Assembly: GCA_025201845.1 (NCBI GenBank)
Contig: MU603986.1
Location: forward strand, 83,700-108,167
DNA from: Martensiomyces pterosporus
Taxonomy: Eukaryota > Kickxellomycota > Kickxellomycetes > Kickxellales > Kickxellaceae
DNA: 24,468 nt
Direction: 5' to 3'
Position 1 is the stretch's first letter, and the number at the start of each line of letters is the position of its first letter. The notes below the pieces were generated by a model. It was not told the origin of the DNA and did no database searches. It worked only from the letters and a program-made list of their open reading frames with translations. Shown here one piece after another: positions 8,991 to 18,419 of this stretch. The position numbers and the translations under genes were made by a program.

Positions 8991-10234
8991 TCTGTGCTGT
9001 TGTCGTTTGGTGCGCGTTTTTAGGTGTGTAACTCGTGTACGGCCAGCGTAAGAGTGCGAGGTGCCTGGTTTTTCTTTTTCGCGGTATGCGTTGCCTTGGT
9101 TTTGGCTTCGGCTTTTCTCTCCTTCGCAGTCGATAGCAGCCTATGAACAGGAAAGCTCAATAGATGGAAGGAAAAAAATAAGGGGGATGAGGGAGTGTGC
9201 GAAGAAGGAAGAGGGAAAAGCAGTGTGTGGACGTATATAAAATGGGAGGGCAATAAAGAAACAAACAGAGGAGAGAAAAAGCGAAGGGCAAACCCTGCCG
9301 GGACATGCACCACATGAAACGGGTACAAAGAGTGGAAAATGGGAGAAGCGTGGACAGCATGTGCAGATCCGCCTATTTTCATCTCTTTCTGGGTGCAGCA
9401 GTCAAGCCAACTGGAAAGAGAGGCAAGGAATGGGCGTGCAAAACAAGCATCGTCCCCGCTTCGTTCTTGGTTTTTTCCTTACCAAGCTGTGAACAAACCG
9501 CCATTTGGCGTGTCTCCATTATCTCTCGCCTGTCTTGTTTTTTTTTTTTTTGCATTGCAGCATCTCCTGTTGCACGCCTTGCTCTTCTGCCGAAAGAACT
9601 CGCCTTCATTGGGCACACAGGCGCATTAGCGTGGACGGCCCTCCTTGCTACTCCCAGCAGCAGCCCAATGGGGCCTTTGGCTGGAGCGGTCTCTGCCAGC
9701 GCCAATTGCATGTCATCCATGTCCATATAGATCCCCCGCCCTTGCTCTTCCTCCACTCATACGTCATCCTGTGCCTAGTGCTGCTTGCCCAATTGCCAGT
9801 TTTGAAGAAAACGCTGGGGGAACAGGCGGCTGATCGTTTTGGTCTTTTGCCGGCGAATGCAAGTGGCATCATTCCACATTTTTCTCGGGGACACACTCGC
9901 ATGTGTGCACTTTGCTCATTGTCGTGGGATCTATCCAAGAATAGCACTTACATCATTCTGCTGCTGCCACCGCCGATACCTGTCAAAAAAAAAACCCACA
10001 CACACATGCATGCGCATGCGCAATAGCTCTAGCGAAGCGCAAAGCATAGCGCCGTCGTAGTTGGCTGATTCCTGATCGGCTACCGATCGTGCACGTGACA
10101 GTGCCCGTAAAACAAGCCAGGCATCCATGCGGGTACTGTCAGAGGCATTTACGGCGGAGGAAAAGCCAGCAGCACGCTCGATACGTCTCTACCGCCACCC
10201 CAAAAGCACACCCCCGCTGCCATTCCGCCGCAGA
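8991..10234. other. Divergent intergenic region, 1.24 kb
   Basis: Promoters of the minus-strand membrane protein gene and of the U2 A' gene. Visible elements are a TATATAAAA at 9234-9242, a T15-type tract near 9538-9552, an A10 tract at 9985-9994, an alternating purine-pyrimidine run at 9997-10022, a 15-base palindrome (GATCGG-CTA-CCGATC) at 10074-10088, and a CACGTG E-box at 10092-10097. Open frames in this stretch have no protein-like features, and I support no gene in it. Confidence 0.5.
10074..10097 (+). promoter_or_regulatory. Palindrome plus E-box upstream of U2 A' gene
   Basis: A perfect inverted repeat (GATCGG, 3-base loop, CCGATC) is followed four bases later by CACGTG within GTGCACGTGAC. 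Read on the minus strand this gives GTCACGTG, the core recognised by Cbf1/USF-class bHLH factors. It lies about 140-160 bases before the U2 A' ATG. Functional meaning is inferred only. Confidence 0.35.
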
Positions 10235-10948
10235 ATGAAGCTCACAGCAGAACTAATCAACAACTCGCCCACATATATCAATGCCATCAAGGACCGCGAG
10301 CTCGATTTGAGCCGGAACCACATTCCGATGCTGGAAAACCTCGGCGCCACCAGGGATCTCAACGACTCGCTCAACCTCTGCACGAACAGCATCCGCATTC
10401 TGGGCAACTTCCCCACCCTCCCCCGCCTGAGAAACCTGTACCTGGCAGACAACCGCATTGCGTCGATAGAGCGCGGACTGGAGCAGTTTGTCCCGAACCT
10501 GGAGACCCTCGTCCTAACGAACAACGAGATAAAGGAGCTGGTGGACCTTGAGCCCCTGCGCGGGCTTGGGAGTTTGCACACATTGTCGCTGGCTAACAAC
10601 CCTGTTATGAGGAAGGCCAACGCGCGTCTGTGGTGTGTCTGGCGGCTGCCGCAAACGCTGAGGGTCTTGGACTTTGAACGGGTCAAGGAGAGCGAGAGGC
10701 AGCAGGCACGTGAATTGTTTGGTGCGCAGGATGGCGGGCTGTCGGGTCTGGCGAGGAGCATCCTGGCTATTGAGTCGACAGAGCCTAAGAATACATTTGA
10801 GCCGGGAGAGGGGCTGGCCACTGAGAATGAGGGGGACAGCGAGGAGAAGGCGTCTGAGGATGCTCAGAAGGAGCAGAACATCGCCGATCTCAAGGCCAGG
10901 ATCCGCGATGAAATGGCTCAAGTGGAAGCCATGGAAGAGTTTATTTGA
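10235..10948 (+). CDS. LEA1: U2 small nuclear ribonucleoprotein A' (LRR protein)
   Basis: This leucine-rich-repeat subunit of the U2 snRNP forms a heterodimer with U2 B'' and binds stem-loop IV of U2 snRNA for prespliceosome assembly. It has 237 aa. The start MKLTAELI at 10235 is the family's invariant N-terminus (human MVKLTAELI); an in-frame ATG at 10127 would add 36 basic residues not seen in the family, so I reject it. Segments include AIKDRELDLSRNHIPMLENL, GATRDLNDSLNL, LYLADNRIASIERGLEQFVP, NLETLVLTNNEI, LSLANNPVMR and the cap motif LPQTLRVLDFERVKESERQQA. The tail is Glu-rich and ends in a helix (DLKARIRDEMAQVEAMEEFI). The first repeats diverge somewhat from the human sequence. The gene is intronless. 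Confidence 0.95.
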   Translation: MKLTAELINNSPTYINAIKDRELDLSRNHIPMLENLGATRDLNDSLNLCTNSIRILGNFPTLPRLRNLYLADNRIASIERGLEQFVPNLETLVLTNNEIKELVDLEPLRGLGSLHTLSLANNPVMRKANARLWCVWRLPQTLRVLDFERVKESERQQARELFGAQDGGLSGLARSILAIESTEPKNTFEPGEGLATENEGDSEEKASEDAQKEQNIADLKARIRDEMAQVEAMEEFI

Positions 10949-11218
10949 GCGCGCGTCTATAGCTGTGTGCCCCCCACCTATTATATGCAATATATAACAG
11001 TGCATGAACTCCACCCCCATGGCTGTCACGATGTGCAAGTGCTGTCTGGCCCTTTCCAGTGACACTGACAGCGCAGTCTTGTATATATTTGTATAGATGT
11101 GGAAAGGAATATTGAAATAGAAAGTAAAACAAGCAAAAGAAAGAAGGCCGAAGGACGAAGGAGGCTATGCGAGAGAAAGGCAAGCTGCATTCTGCCTTCC
11201 GCAAACAGCCCTCTCATC

Positions 11219-11884
11219 TTATCTGTCCTCCTCGGGGATCACTCCCTCGCTCTGGCCATGGTAAGGGTGGCTGGAGAAGTTGAACCAAGGGATCACATCA
11301 AAGTTCAGGAACGCACCAGTCGAGTACTCTGCCGCTGTGCGTTGCAGGCTGAGGGGCATATGCGACTCGCCGTGCATCGACTTGCCCTGCGCCTTGAGCT
11401 TCGCGTACTCCTCGCGGTACTTCTTGATCTCGCGCGAGTTCTCAGTGGCTCCCCAGAAGCGAGCCGAAACCAACGAGTAGGCGGTCAGGAACCCAGCAAA
11501 AGCTCCAAGTCCACCGGCGATCTTCATCGACCGAATGAGGGGCTTTCCAGGGTTGCCCGAGGGCTGGTACTTCTCTACAATGAATAGCACGCAGGGAGGA
11601 CGATTCGGGTCCATTTAGCACATTTGAATTGCATTTCGCTTCCCCCGCTGACTACGCTCGAATCCACGCTTCCTCAACGTCGTTGATTCAGCCCGTGTGA
11701 TTCAAAACCACCTCGCTTTACAAATCACCGGGAAATACGTACCCATCCAATACATAAAGGCAGGCCCAAATGCAGCCAGAACGCCGCCGATAGCATAGTC
11801 AGACGGACGGAAGTACCGGATGACCCGAGAGAACTCGGGGTCAGTGTCAATAACTGGGTATGGCGCCTTGCGAAGGTCGTGCAT
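11219..11884 (-). CDS. Complex I accessory subunit, fungal 20.9-kDa (NUXM-like) type
   Basis: This is a supernumerary NADH:ubiquinone oxidoreductase subunit of the inner mitochondrial membrane. The model is complement(join(11219..11574, 11743..11884)), 165 aa, close to 18.6 kDa. Exon 1 ends TGG-ATG-G before donor gtacgt. The 168-nt intron ends ttgtag, and the joined codon gives Glu in the junction AFMYWMEKYQPSG. The N-terminal segment PVIDTDPEFSRVIRYFRPSD is the hallmark of this family (NADH-u_ox-rdase N-terminal domain). Two hydrophobic segments follow: YAIGGVLAAFGPAFMYW and IAGGLGAFAGFLTAYSLV. The C-terminal part, with YREEYAKLKAQGKSMHG and FLNFDVIPWFNF, matches the family's C-terminal domain as I recall it. 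It is head-to-head with the Cbp3-like gene. Confidence 0.88.
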
Positions 11885-12283
11885 TTTCCCGTGATTCAGT
11901 GCAATATAAATAGGAGAAAATAAGTGGGGTCACAATGCAAACAGCACGCAGAAAAATGAAGAGAAGCCAGAGGCGATTTGGAAAACAGGCGCGAAAAAGG
12001 GTAGGCGCAAATTTGAAATTCAAAGATAGCCGAGCCTCACTCTCTCGATACTCAGCGATAACGCCGCTTGCGGGCACTTTTGCCGAGTCGAGCTGGGAGC
12101 CCCGCCAACAGCAAGCGTATCGATTGTCCCCCCCACGTCTCATCTCCATTGCTGATGAAACCAACAGCGCTTATTCTTCACTGTGCTGCGTTTTGCTCCC
12201 TTTACACGCTGCTCTTTTGTTGCTTTTTTTGGTTGCTGCACTTGTGCAAATTGTAGACATTCCGCACTGGCAGAATAGAGATA
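11885..12283. promoter_or_regulatory. Shared divergent promoter (complex I subunit / Cbp3)
   Basis: 399 bases between the two divergent start codons in my gene models. It carries a TATA-like TATAAATA at about 11904-11911 near the minus-strand gene. A strongly pyrimidine-rich segment at 12188-12235 lies just before the proposed Cbp3 first exon. No ORF with protein-like character was found inside. Confidence 0.45.
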
Positions 12284-13246
12284 ATGATGATGGTAAGACT
12301 CTCTACACAGGGGCTTGCAAGACAATGGCGTGCTCAAGCCAGCGTCACGCCACGTTAGGCAGCCTGGCTCACTACAGCACTCTTCTAACATATGTCCACG
12401 CTCCGTTAAAACCGAAGAGTGTAGAACCGCGCACTAGAGCTGTCTCGGAAACCTGCTGCGGGCGCATTCGTTGGCGCAAGCCTCGCACTTTCGCAACAGC
12501 GCTCGCTGGGAACTATAAAGAGCGCATCGGCTGCACTTGCACTGTCACAGCGCCAGGTCTCTATCCAAACCAAACCCAGCAGTGTAGCTGGCATGCAGCA
12601 GCGGGCACTGTACAGCAGAAAGGTCGAGGCGGAGAAAAAAGCCGATGCGAGCGCGAATGCCAAAGCGCCTGTTCTGCCGCCAAAGTATGCGTCTTTCATA
12701 AGACGCCTTCTGAGCCAATTTTTGCCCCAGTACCAGGCACAGCATGTCGGAAAGGCACTGTACCAGACATGCAGCGCATATCCGGGGTTCAAGGAGTTTT
12801 GGATCGATGAGTGCCAGCTCCCCGAATCGTTCCAGACCTGGTTCTCCACCACGTCTCTTTACGTGTGGATGGCAATGGTGCGCATTCGTGCCGATCCAAG
12901 CGCCAAGTACTACAACCAGGAGCTGGTCGACTGCTTCTTCCGCGATGCCGAGAAGAAGATCCGCAACTCGGGGATCAAATCGAGCCGGATTGTCAACGAC
13001 ACGCTGAAGGACCTTGTATCTTCGTTCAAGGGCACTGTGATGTCGCTTGATGAGGGGTTTGCCAAGTCGGACGCGGTGCTGGCGGCTGCTATCTGGCGCA
13101 ACTTGGTCCCGGTGGACGAAAAGGTGCTTCAGATCGATGCCATCACACAATACGTGCGCAGCCAGCTGGCCAAACTCGACCAGTGCGATGCCGAACAGCT
13201 AAAGGCTGGCAACTTCTCCTTTGACCCGATTGAGCCCGCGCTCTAG
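12284..13246 (+). CDS. CBP3: Ubiquinol-cytochrome c chaperone (Cbp3/UQCC1 type)
   Basis: This assembly factor works with Cbp6 at the mitoribosome in translation and maturation of cytochrome b for complex III. The core has the family landmarks LPESFQTWFSTTSLYVWMAM, YYNQELVDCFFRDAEKKIR, GIKSSRIVNDTLKDL, SLDEGFAKSDAVLAAAIWRN and a C-terminal TQYVRSQLAKL. The first ATG of the uninterrupted frame (12593) gives 217 aa with almost no presequence. I prefer join(12284..12292, 12425..13246), 276 aa. Its exon 1 is ATGATGATG, followed by a strong gtaaga donor, a TTCTAAC branch near 12384 and acceptor tgtag in the right phase. The 56 residues gained are rich in Ala, Ser, Arg and Leu with a single Glu, as in a mitochondrial presequence, and lead into RALYS, a plausible processing site. 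Family certain, start moderate. A TATA-like CTATAAAG at 12513 is the main argument for the shorter form. Confidence 0.9.
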
Positions 13247-13815
13247 ACGATTTTTAAGCCCGTTCCACTCCACCCCACTCCACAAGCTCTCAATATAATC
13301 TCCAGACCTGCTGATCGGCTAGCACTTGTGATTGATCGTGCAATCAGCGCTTTACAGCTGCGCCACAGGCGCAATTGAGGGCTTGGAGAAAAATATTGGT
13401 CAAAGAATGGATATGTAGAGGGGTTTGCGGTAACAAAAACAACTCCAGGTGCGGGGAGGCGTTCCCTTCCCCCAAAACACTGCCACATCACATTTCCTCT
13501 CTTCGCCTCCAACCCTCCCCTTAAATAGCCTGTGTCCTTCTTATTGATACCGCCCAGCAACGGCTCCTTTCACTGACACCCTCCTTTTGCAAACACCGCC
13601 GGTGCTAGCTCCGTGACAATAGAAAAAGGGCGCTCTGCTGCTTGCAATCTAGCGTAGAGCCAAACGCAATTTATACTCAATCGCCCCTCCCTACCTCTGC
13701 TCTCGTATCCAAACGCGTGTGGCCCAAGGAGAGTGGGAGTCAGCAACACGTGCGGAGCAGCACTAAACACGCCTTTGGTACAAACTCTGCCGCAGCAAAT
13801 TGAAACCATTGCATA
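13247..13815. other. Intergenic, 569 bp: Cbp3 3' UTR and Net1/Dnt1-like promoter
   Basis: No protein gene supported. It contains a minus-strand tRNA-like segment (13304-13374, listed separately), CT- and C-rich stretches, and a TTAAATAG element near 13522. A CACGTG E-box lies at about 13747-13752. Confidence 0.45.
13304..13374 (-). other. Degenerate tRNA-like segment (possible tRNA relic)
   Basis: On the minus strand this stretch contains GTGGCGCAGCTGTAAAGCGC, a good fit to a tRNA A-box and D-arm (GCGC/GCGC stem). A hairpin GATTG-CACGAT-CAATC follows at the anticodon-arm position, then a TGCT/AGCA hairpin at the T-arm position. The anticodon-like loop has only six bases and no U33, the B-box GTTCRANNC is absent, and the acceptor stem pairs only in part. 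It therefore cannot be an intact tRNA gene. It is either a decayed copy or a chance resemblance. Confidence 0.25.
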
Positions 13816-16800
13816 ATGTCTTCGCGCATTGGCGAACCCCGGCGGCGCTACAAGCTGCGAGTGAACTTTGTGGGCGTTGACGCCTACGACAAGGATGAGA
13901 ACATCCTTCCGTACCGCAAGCTCATCTATCTTGCATATGCAACCGATCGCGTAGGCGATGTTCGCCAGGGCATTGGCGCACTCTTCGCAAGGCTCAATCC
14001 CGAAGACGGGTAGGTACAATAGCTTCGCATTGTGGCGTCTGTCTTTCTGTTGAGTGTGCGGAGCAAAGTGCGTGCGGGTTTTTTGTTGATCGCGAAAGCC
14101 GCTGGTGGACATCCACAATGATGCCAGCTTGGAGTCTCAATTTGCCCTTATCACAACTGCTGCTCTCCCTGTGTCCTGGGCTACCACTGTTCTTCCGGCA
14201 ATAGAAAGCACGAGGTTGTCCGGCTGCGCGACTCTCATATGTGCGATGTATCGGACGACTTTCTGGTCGCCGATGTCTTTGACGACAGCCCAGAGGTTTA
14301 TGCGGCGATGAAGGACCTTTCGGTGCTTGGCGACACGCCTGTTCTAGGCGCGGTCCGGCCAGCGAGTGGTGGTGTTGTTGGCGAGCGCACACGGATCACT
14401 GTTCGTCCAAAGCGGAAGCGCTATACGCTGACACCGTCAAAGGTGTCGGTAGCCATGTTTGAGGACAGAGATAGCTTTGTTACACCACTGGGATCGCAAG
14501 AAGACACGCAGATGAGTGACCGCGAGAGGTCCTCCGAGCCATCAAGGTACCGCCGCTTGAACAGCCCCAACTCCGCCAGCGATCGCGACCTCCCAGAGTC
14601 CAACAGCCCAGAGCTGACGCCATTCGTCGACAGGACGCTGCCACACGCACAGAATGGTCAGAAGGCTGTTAATAGTGATGCCAACCGAGCTGTAGACACA
14701 GCAACTACACCTTCGAATCAGGGGATCTGGGGTAGCGAGCAACTCGACTCGCTCACGCCACTCCCACCACCCAGACTCACAGCAGAGCACAATGTTCCGA
14801 GCTCCACCAATGCCACCATCGCCACATCAGCAGTTGTATCGCCAGCTCTTGGCAGCTTGACTGTTGAAGCGAACACCCAGGAAAACACACATGATCCTGC
14901 CGTGCTTGCTGAAAATACTGACGACGGTGAGTATACCGATGCGGATGCTCTTGGATATGCCGAAAATGGCCTGACTGAGGCGCTGACAGCGGCAGTAGCA
15001 GCACCAGCTAGTGGAGAGTCGGCTCCAAGTCGTACCAATGGCAACGCCACAGCAACCAATGGCATTCGCACGCGCTCCAAGCGCAGAAGCAACTGGGACC
15101 CATCGTCCAGCCCCCCTCTCAGGCCAGCCAATGCTAATCGCAGCCAGCGGCCGCTTTCACCATTCGAGCTTGGCGAGCCTGGCACCGAGTCTCGCCATCC
15201 CACACTGGAGAGCGCCAATTCCTCTTCTCAGGTATCTACCAGACGAAGCGCCAAGAACGCTGCTTCACAAAAGCAAGCTACTGAAACGCCGTCCCGCATT
15301 GCCACTCGATCGGCCAGGAAGGCCGCCACAGCTGAGCCCGCCGCCCCAGCTGAACCACAAGCGCGGTCCAAGGGCCATAAGAATACGCCGGCTGCGCTCC
15401 GTGAGTTGGGTCCTGTAATCCCCACTACCGACAACGACACCAGTTTGGCCTCTAGACTACGTCATCCTCCTGCAGAAGCACAGCCTCCCAGCCCTGCCAA
15501 CGGAACCCCAAGACGCAGAGGTGTTCAGACCAGATCCACTCGCCCACAGGACCAGGGCGTGGCATCTCCTCCTTCATCCCCTCTAACTGCTGCGGGAAAT
15601 GAATCAGCAGCCGAAACTGCTACTGAACCCGTCGTTGAAATACTCGTAAAGAGTGGATCCGAAACAACGCTTTCTGAAGCTAGTGCCAATGCAGATCAGC
15701 CCTCTGCTTCTGCAGATGCACTTGAGCCTGCTAATATGGACAGTTCGTCTGGAGAGGAGGACGAAGAGTCGCCTTCTGAAGAAGAATCAAGCGAAGAAGA
15801 ATCCGAGGGAGAGGAGGAGGAAGAGGAGGAGGAAGAGGAGGAGGAAGAGGAGGGTGAGAGCGCCTCTAGCGTAGTAGATGTCGAAGATGCTGACCAGGAT
15901 GTGGAGATGGAAGACGCACCTGAAACCGCGCCTGCCGTTGCAACCAAGAAAGCTGCCACTACTGAATCTGAGGAAGAATCCGAGGAAGAGTCTGAGGAAG
16001 CAGAAAGCGAATCTGAAGAAGAGGAAGTGGAAGAGGAGGAATCGGCAGAGGAGGCTAGCGTGGACGGTGAAGATATCGAGATGGAGGGAGTCGAGGAGTC
16101 GGCTCCTAGTGAAACTGTGCCAGCTGTCGAAGAGCAATCCGAGGAGGAAGAGGAAGAATCCGAAGAAGAGTCGGAAGAAGAGTCGGAGGAGGAAAGCGAG
16201 GAGGAAAGCGAAGCTGATTCAGAGGCTGAAGTGGACGACTCCAATAATGTTGAGAAAACCCCCGGCACATCGCGTCTGCCAAAGCCCAATGGCACTCCCG
16301 CCGGTGCTGTTAAGGTCGCTCCCCCAGCACCCGAAGCTGCTAAAGAAACAGCCGCAGAGGAGGAGGAAGTTTCTGAGCCCGAATCCGAGTCTGAATCACA
16401 GCCCGAATCATCTGATAGCAGTTCTGAGGAGGATAGCGACAGCGACGAGTCTAGCTCATCAGAGTCGGATTCCGATTCAAGCGACGAGAGCGACGAGGAT
16501 GAAGATGAAGATGAGGCAAAGACTGTAAGCAGCATAAAGGCAAAGATTAGGGCAGCGGCACCTCCCAGCACACCAGCACCCCCGAAACCCACAGACACGC
16601 CTGCATCTGCTCAGTCCGCTGCCCCGACCACTCCGAGACCTGCGACACCTATCACCACTGGCAAGATACCGTCGCCTAATGGATCGCGGCGAAAGATCAT
16701 GCTGAGAAAGCCTAACATCGCGGACTCGTTGGATAGCTCTGAATCGGATGATGATGTGGCTAGCGACGCGCCTCCTCGACGTCTGGCTGCGCTCCCTACT

Positions 16801-17259
16801 CTGGGCACATCGCGGAAGGCTGGCAACGGCCTGCTTGAGCTTGCAAAGGGCCAGAAGTCCGGGCTTGGCAGAGAAGGCGTTGGCTTTATGTCGATTAGCC
16901 AGATGGCAATTGCAAAGCCCTATGCCGAGATTCGTAAGAAGCTGGCCAACTTTGCAGCGACAAGGGCATCGGCTAGCATGCAAGGCACGCCTGTTGGCTC
17001 TGGATCGGCTACACCTCAAGGCCAGGTGTCATCTGCATCCGCATCCAGCAGCAGTTCTGAGGACTCAAGCTCAGCTTCAGATAGCGATTCAAGCTCGGAT
17101 TCTGACAGCGACAGCGACGAGAAGCAAGATTTAAAATCCAACGCAAGCAGCGCTGCCTCGGGGCAAGGGAGGAAGCGGCCAATTCGGTTTGCTGGATCTG
17201 CCTCGTTGTCCTCAACCGCAAAGTCGCGGAGAAGAAAGTCTGCTCTTTTGAATTTGTAA
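13816..17259 (+). CDS. Net1/Dnt1-like nucleolar protein with long acidic Ser/Glu region
   Basis: The model is join(13816..14009, 14205..17259), 1082 aa, with a phase-2 intron of 195 nt (donor gtaggt, acceptor aatag). Joining gives FARLNPEDGKHEVVRLRDSH followed by MCDVSDDFLVADVFDDS. This is a ubiquitin-like N-terminal domain in the style of the Cdc14-binding Net1/Dnt1 family (Arg-rich strand, YRKLIYLAYATDRVGDVRQG helix, LxPDFLVxDVF end). That family anchors Cdc14-type phosphatase in the nucleolus and regulates rDNA silencing and mitotic exit. The middle is disordered, with basic SR/TRS patches (TRSKRRSN, STRRSAKN, TRSARK). Residues about 575-745 are acidic, including an uninterrupted Glu run near 600-616. 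A conserved-looking patch, GLGREGVGFMSISQMAIAKP, lies near residue 950, followed by a Ser/Asp tail and a basic end (KSRRRKSALLNL). Function rests on the N-terminal domain only. Confidence 0.7.
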
Positions 17260-17428
17260 ACCCACCATCCACCACCAGCATCCTACATCTTGACTGCAGC
17301 TTCTACACTGCCCTTGCACATTCTCCTTGACTTATTCGACTTGTCGATATTATATCGCCATTTATCGCTGCATTAGTTGCTATTCATTTAGGGAAAGAAA
17401 AGGAAACAGCTAGCCCAAGTGCTATCCA

Positions 17429-18115
17429 CTAGGCTGGAGGCGGGCACACCTCCTCGCAAGAGTCCGGGATGCAGGCACCGTCACGGACAGCCCCGCATTT
17501 GAGGCAGCGGTTGAAGCAGCCGCCTGGGAGAGGGAACGTGTCGTAGAGGTAGTCATCCACAGTATTGTATGTTTGTGCGATGGTCTGCTCGGTGTTGATG
17601 GATGGCATGGGATCTGTACTGTATAGCCCAGCAATGTATGCTGCAACCTGCGATTCAAGGGGCGAAAGCGATGTAGCATCTGGTAGCCCAGGTGGTGATG
17701 GCTGGGCTTGGCACTTGTTGGTAGGAAGGCTAGCACCAGAAACAGCAGTGGGAGGTGGTGGATCAGGAGAATATATGTTGGCAGCTGGTGTTGGAGAGGC
17801 GTAGTCACACTGTGGAATGGGATCGCACACAGCCTCAAAATCGGCGGTGGCGGTGGCATAAGGGCGCTTCATCCGTGGTGCACAGCCGTGAGGAAGCTGG
17901 TTGATGTCTGGCAATGGGCAGACGATGCCAACTTTGCATCTTGGTGAGGCCTGGGTGTACTTTTCAGGCTGCTGGACGCACTCGATATAGCACGCTGCTG
18001 GAAGAGCACATGCGTCTGCCGGCGACTGGTTGTTGCCGTCTGATGTCGGGGCCCCATGCGCTTCAGAGATGCGGTATGCGATACATACGATGAAGAAGAG
18101 CGCAAGTGCCACCAT
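17429..18115 (-). CDS. Secreted cysteine-rich protein, 228 aa
   Basis: No family recognised. Residues 1-21 (MVALALFFIVCIAYRISEAHG) are a signal peptide with likely cleavage near AHG-APT. The mature part has 15 cysteines in two clusters: an N-terminal group (CALPAACYIEC, CKVGIVC, CDPIPQC) and a C-terminal group of six (CFNRCLKCGAVRDGACIPDS followed by CEEVC). A Pro/Ser/Ala linker (SPDPPPPTAVSG) joins them, followed by a helical stretch (LESQVAAYIAGLYS). There is no transmembrane segment or GPI signal, so it is probably released or wall-associated. The promoter is clear: TATAAAA at 18234-18240 on the minus strand, with duplicated CCAAT-containing elements. The gene is intronless. An effector-like or wall role is conceivable, but the sequence does not show it. 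Confidence 0.8.
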   Translation of the reverse strand: MVALALFFIVCIAYRISEAHGAPTSDGNNQSPADACALPAACYIECVQQPEKYTQASPRCKVGIVCPLPDINQLPHGCAPRMKRPYATATADFEAVCDPIPQCDYASPTPAANIYSPDPPPPTAVSGASLPTNKCQAQPSPPGLPDATSLSPLESQVAAYIAGLYSTDPMPSINTEQTIAQTYNTVDDYLYDTFPLPGGCFNRCLKCGAVRDGACIPDSCEEVCPPPA

Positions 18116-18220
18116 TGCAAATCAAGTATATATATGGATAGTTACTGGTGCGTAGCTGTGAAAAGAATGGATGGGAGGGTTGTTGTGTCTGCAGGGATTG
18201 AGGTTCTAAGGTCCAGCGCC

Positions 18221-18274
18221 TCCAATGGGTCCATTTTATAGGGCCGCTGCCTGCCATCCAATGGGTACATTTAC
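18221..18274. repeat. Duplicated TCCAATGGGTNCATTT element
   Basis: TCCAATGGGTCCATTT starts at 18221 and TCCAATGGGTACATTT at 18257, a spacing of 36 bases. The two copies differ at one position. Both contain a CCAAT core, and the first overlaps the TATA box of the minus-strand secreted-protein gene. Confidence 0.8.
18234..18240 (-). promoter_or_regulatory. TATA box of secreted cysteine-rich gene
   Basis: On the minus strand the sequence reads GGCCCTATAAAATGG, a consensus TATA box about 120 bases upstream of the ATG at 18115. A nearer TATATATA (18126-18134) is too close to the ATG to be its TATA box. Confidence 0.55.
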
Positions 18275-18419
18275 ATGATAGCAGCTCCTTGTCCACCCAC
18301 CTCTTTTTGCCATAGCATCAGTCAGCAAGCACGGTTGTCAGCACACCATCCACCCTTCCCCTGCCTGCAGCTCCGGCGGTATCAGCACGTGAGTTAATTG
18401 ATGTTCTCCGTATAGGAGC

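Noticed and set aside
10127..10234. Upstream in-frame ATG extending the U2 A' protein by 36 residues
   Set aside because: The family begins at M(V)KLTAELI; the extension is basic, low in conservation signals and probably 5' UTR.
11935..12810. Plus-strand open frame of 291 codons across the divergent promoter and the Cbp3 5' end
   Set aside because: It overlaps the firmly identified Cbp3 frame in a different phase, and its translation has no protein-like features.
15696..16598. Long minus-strand open frame of about 300 codons, mostly Ser
   Set aside because: It is the antisense of the Glu/Ser/Asp-rich coding region of the Net1/Dnt1-like gene; GAG/GAA/TCT codons read backwards give poly-Ser. 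No domain or start context.
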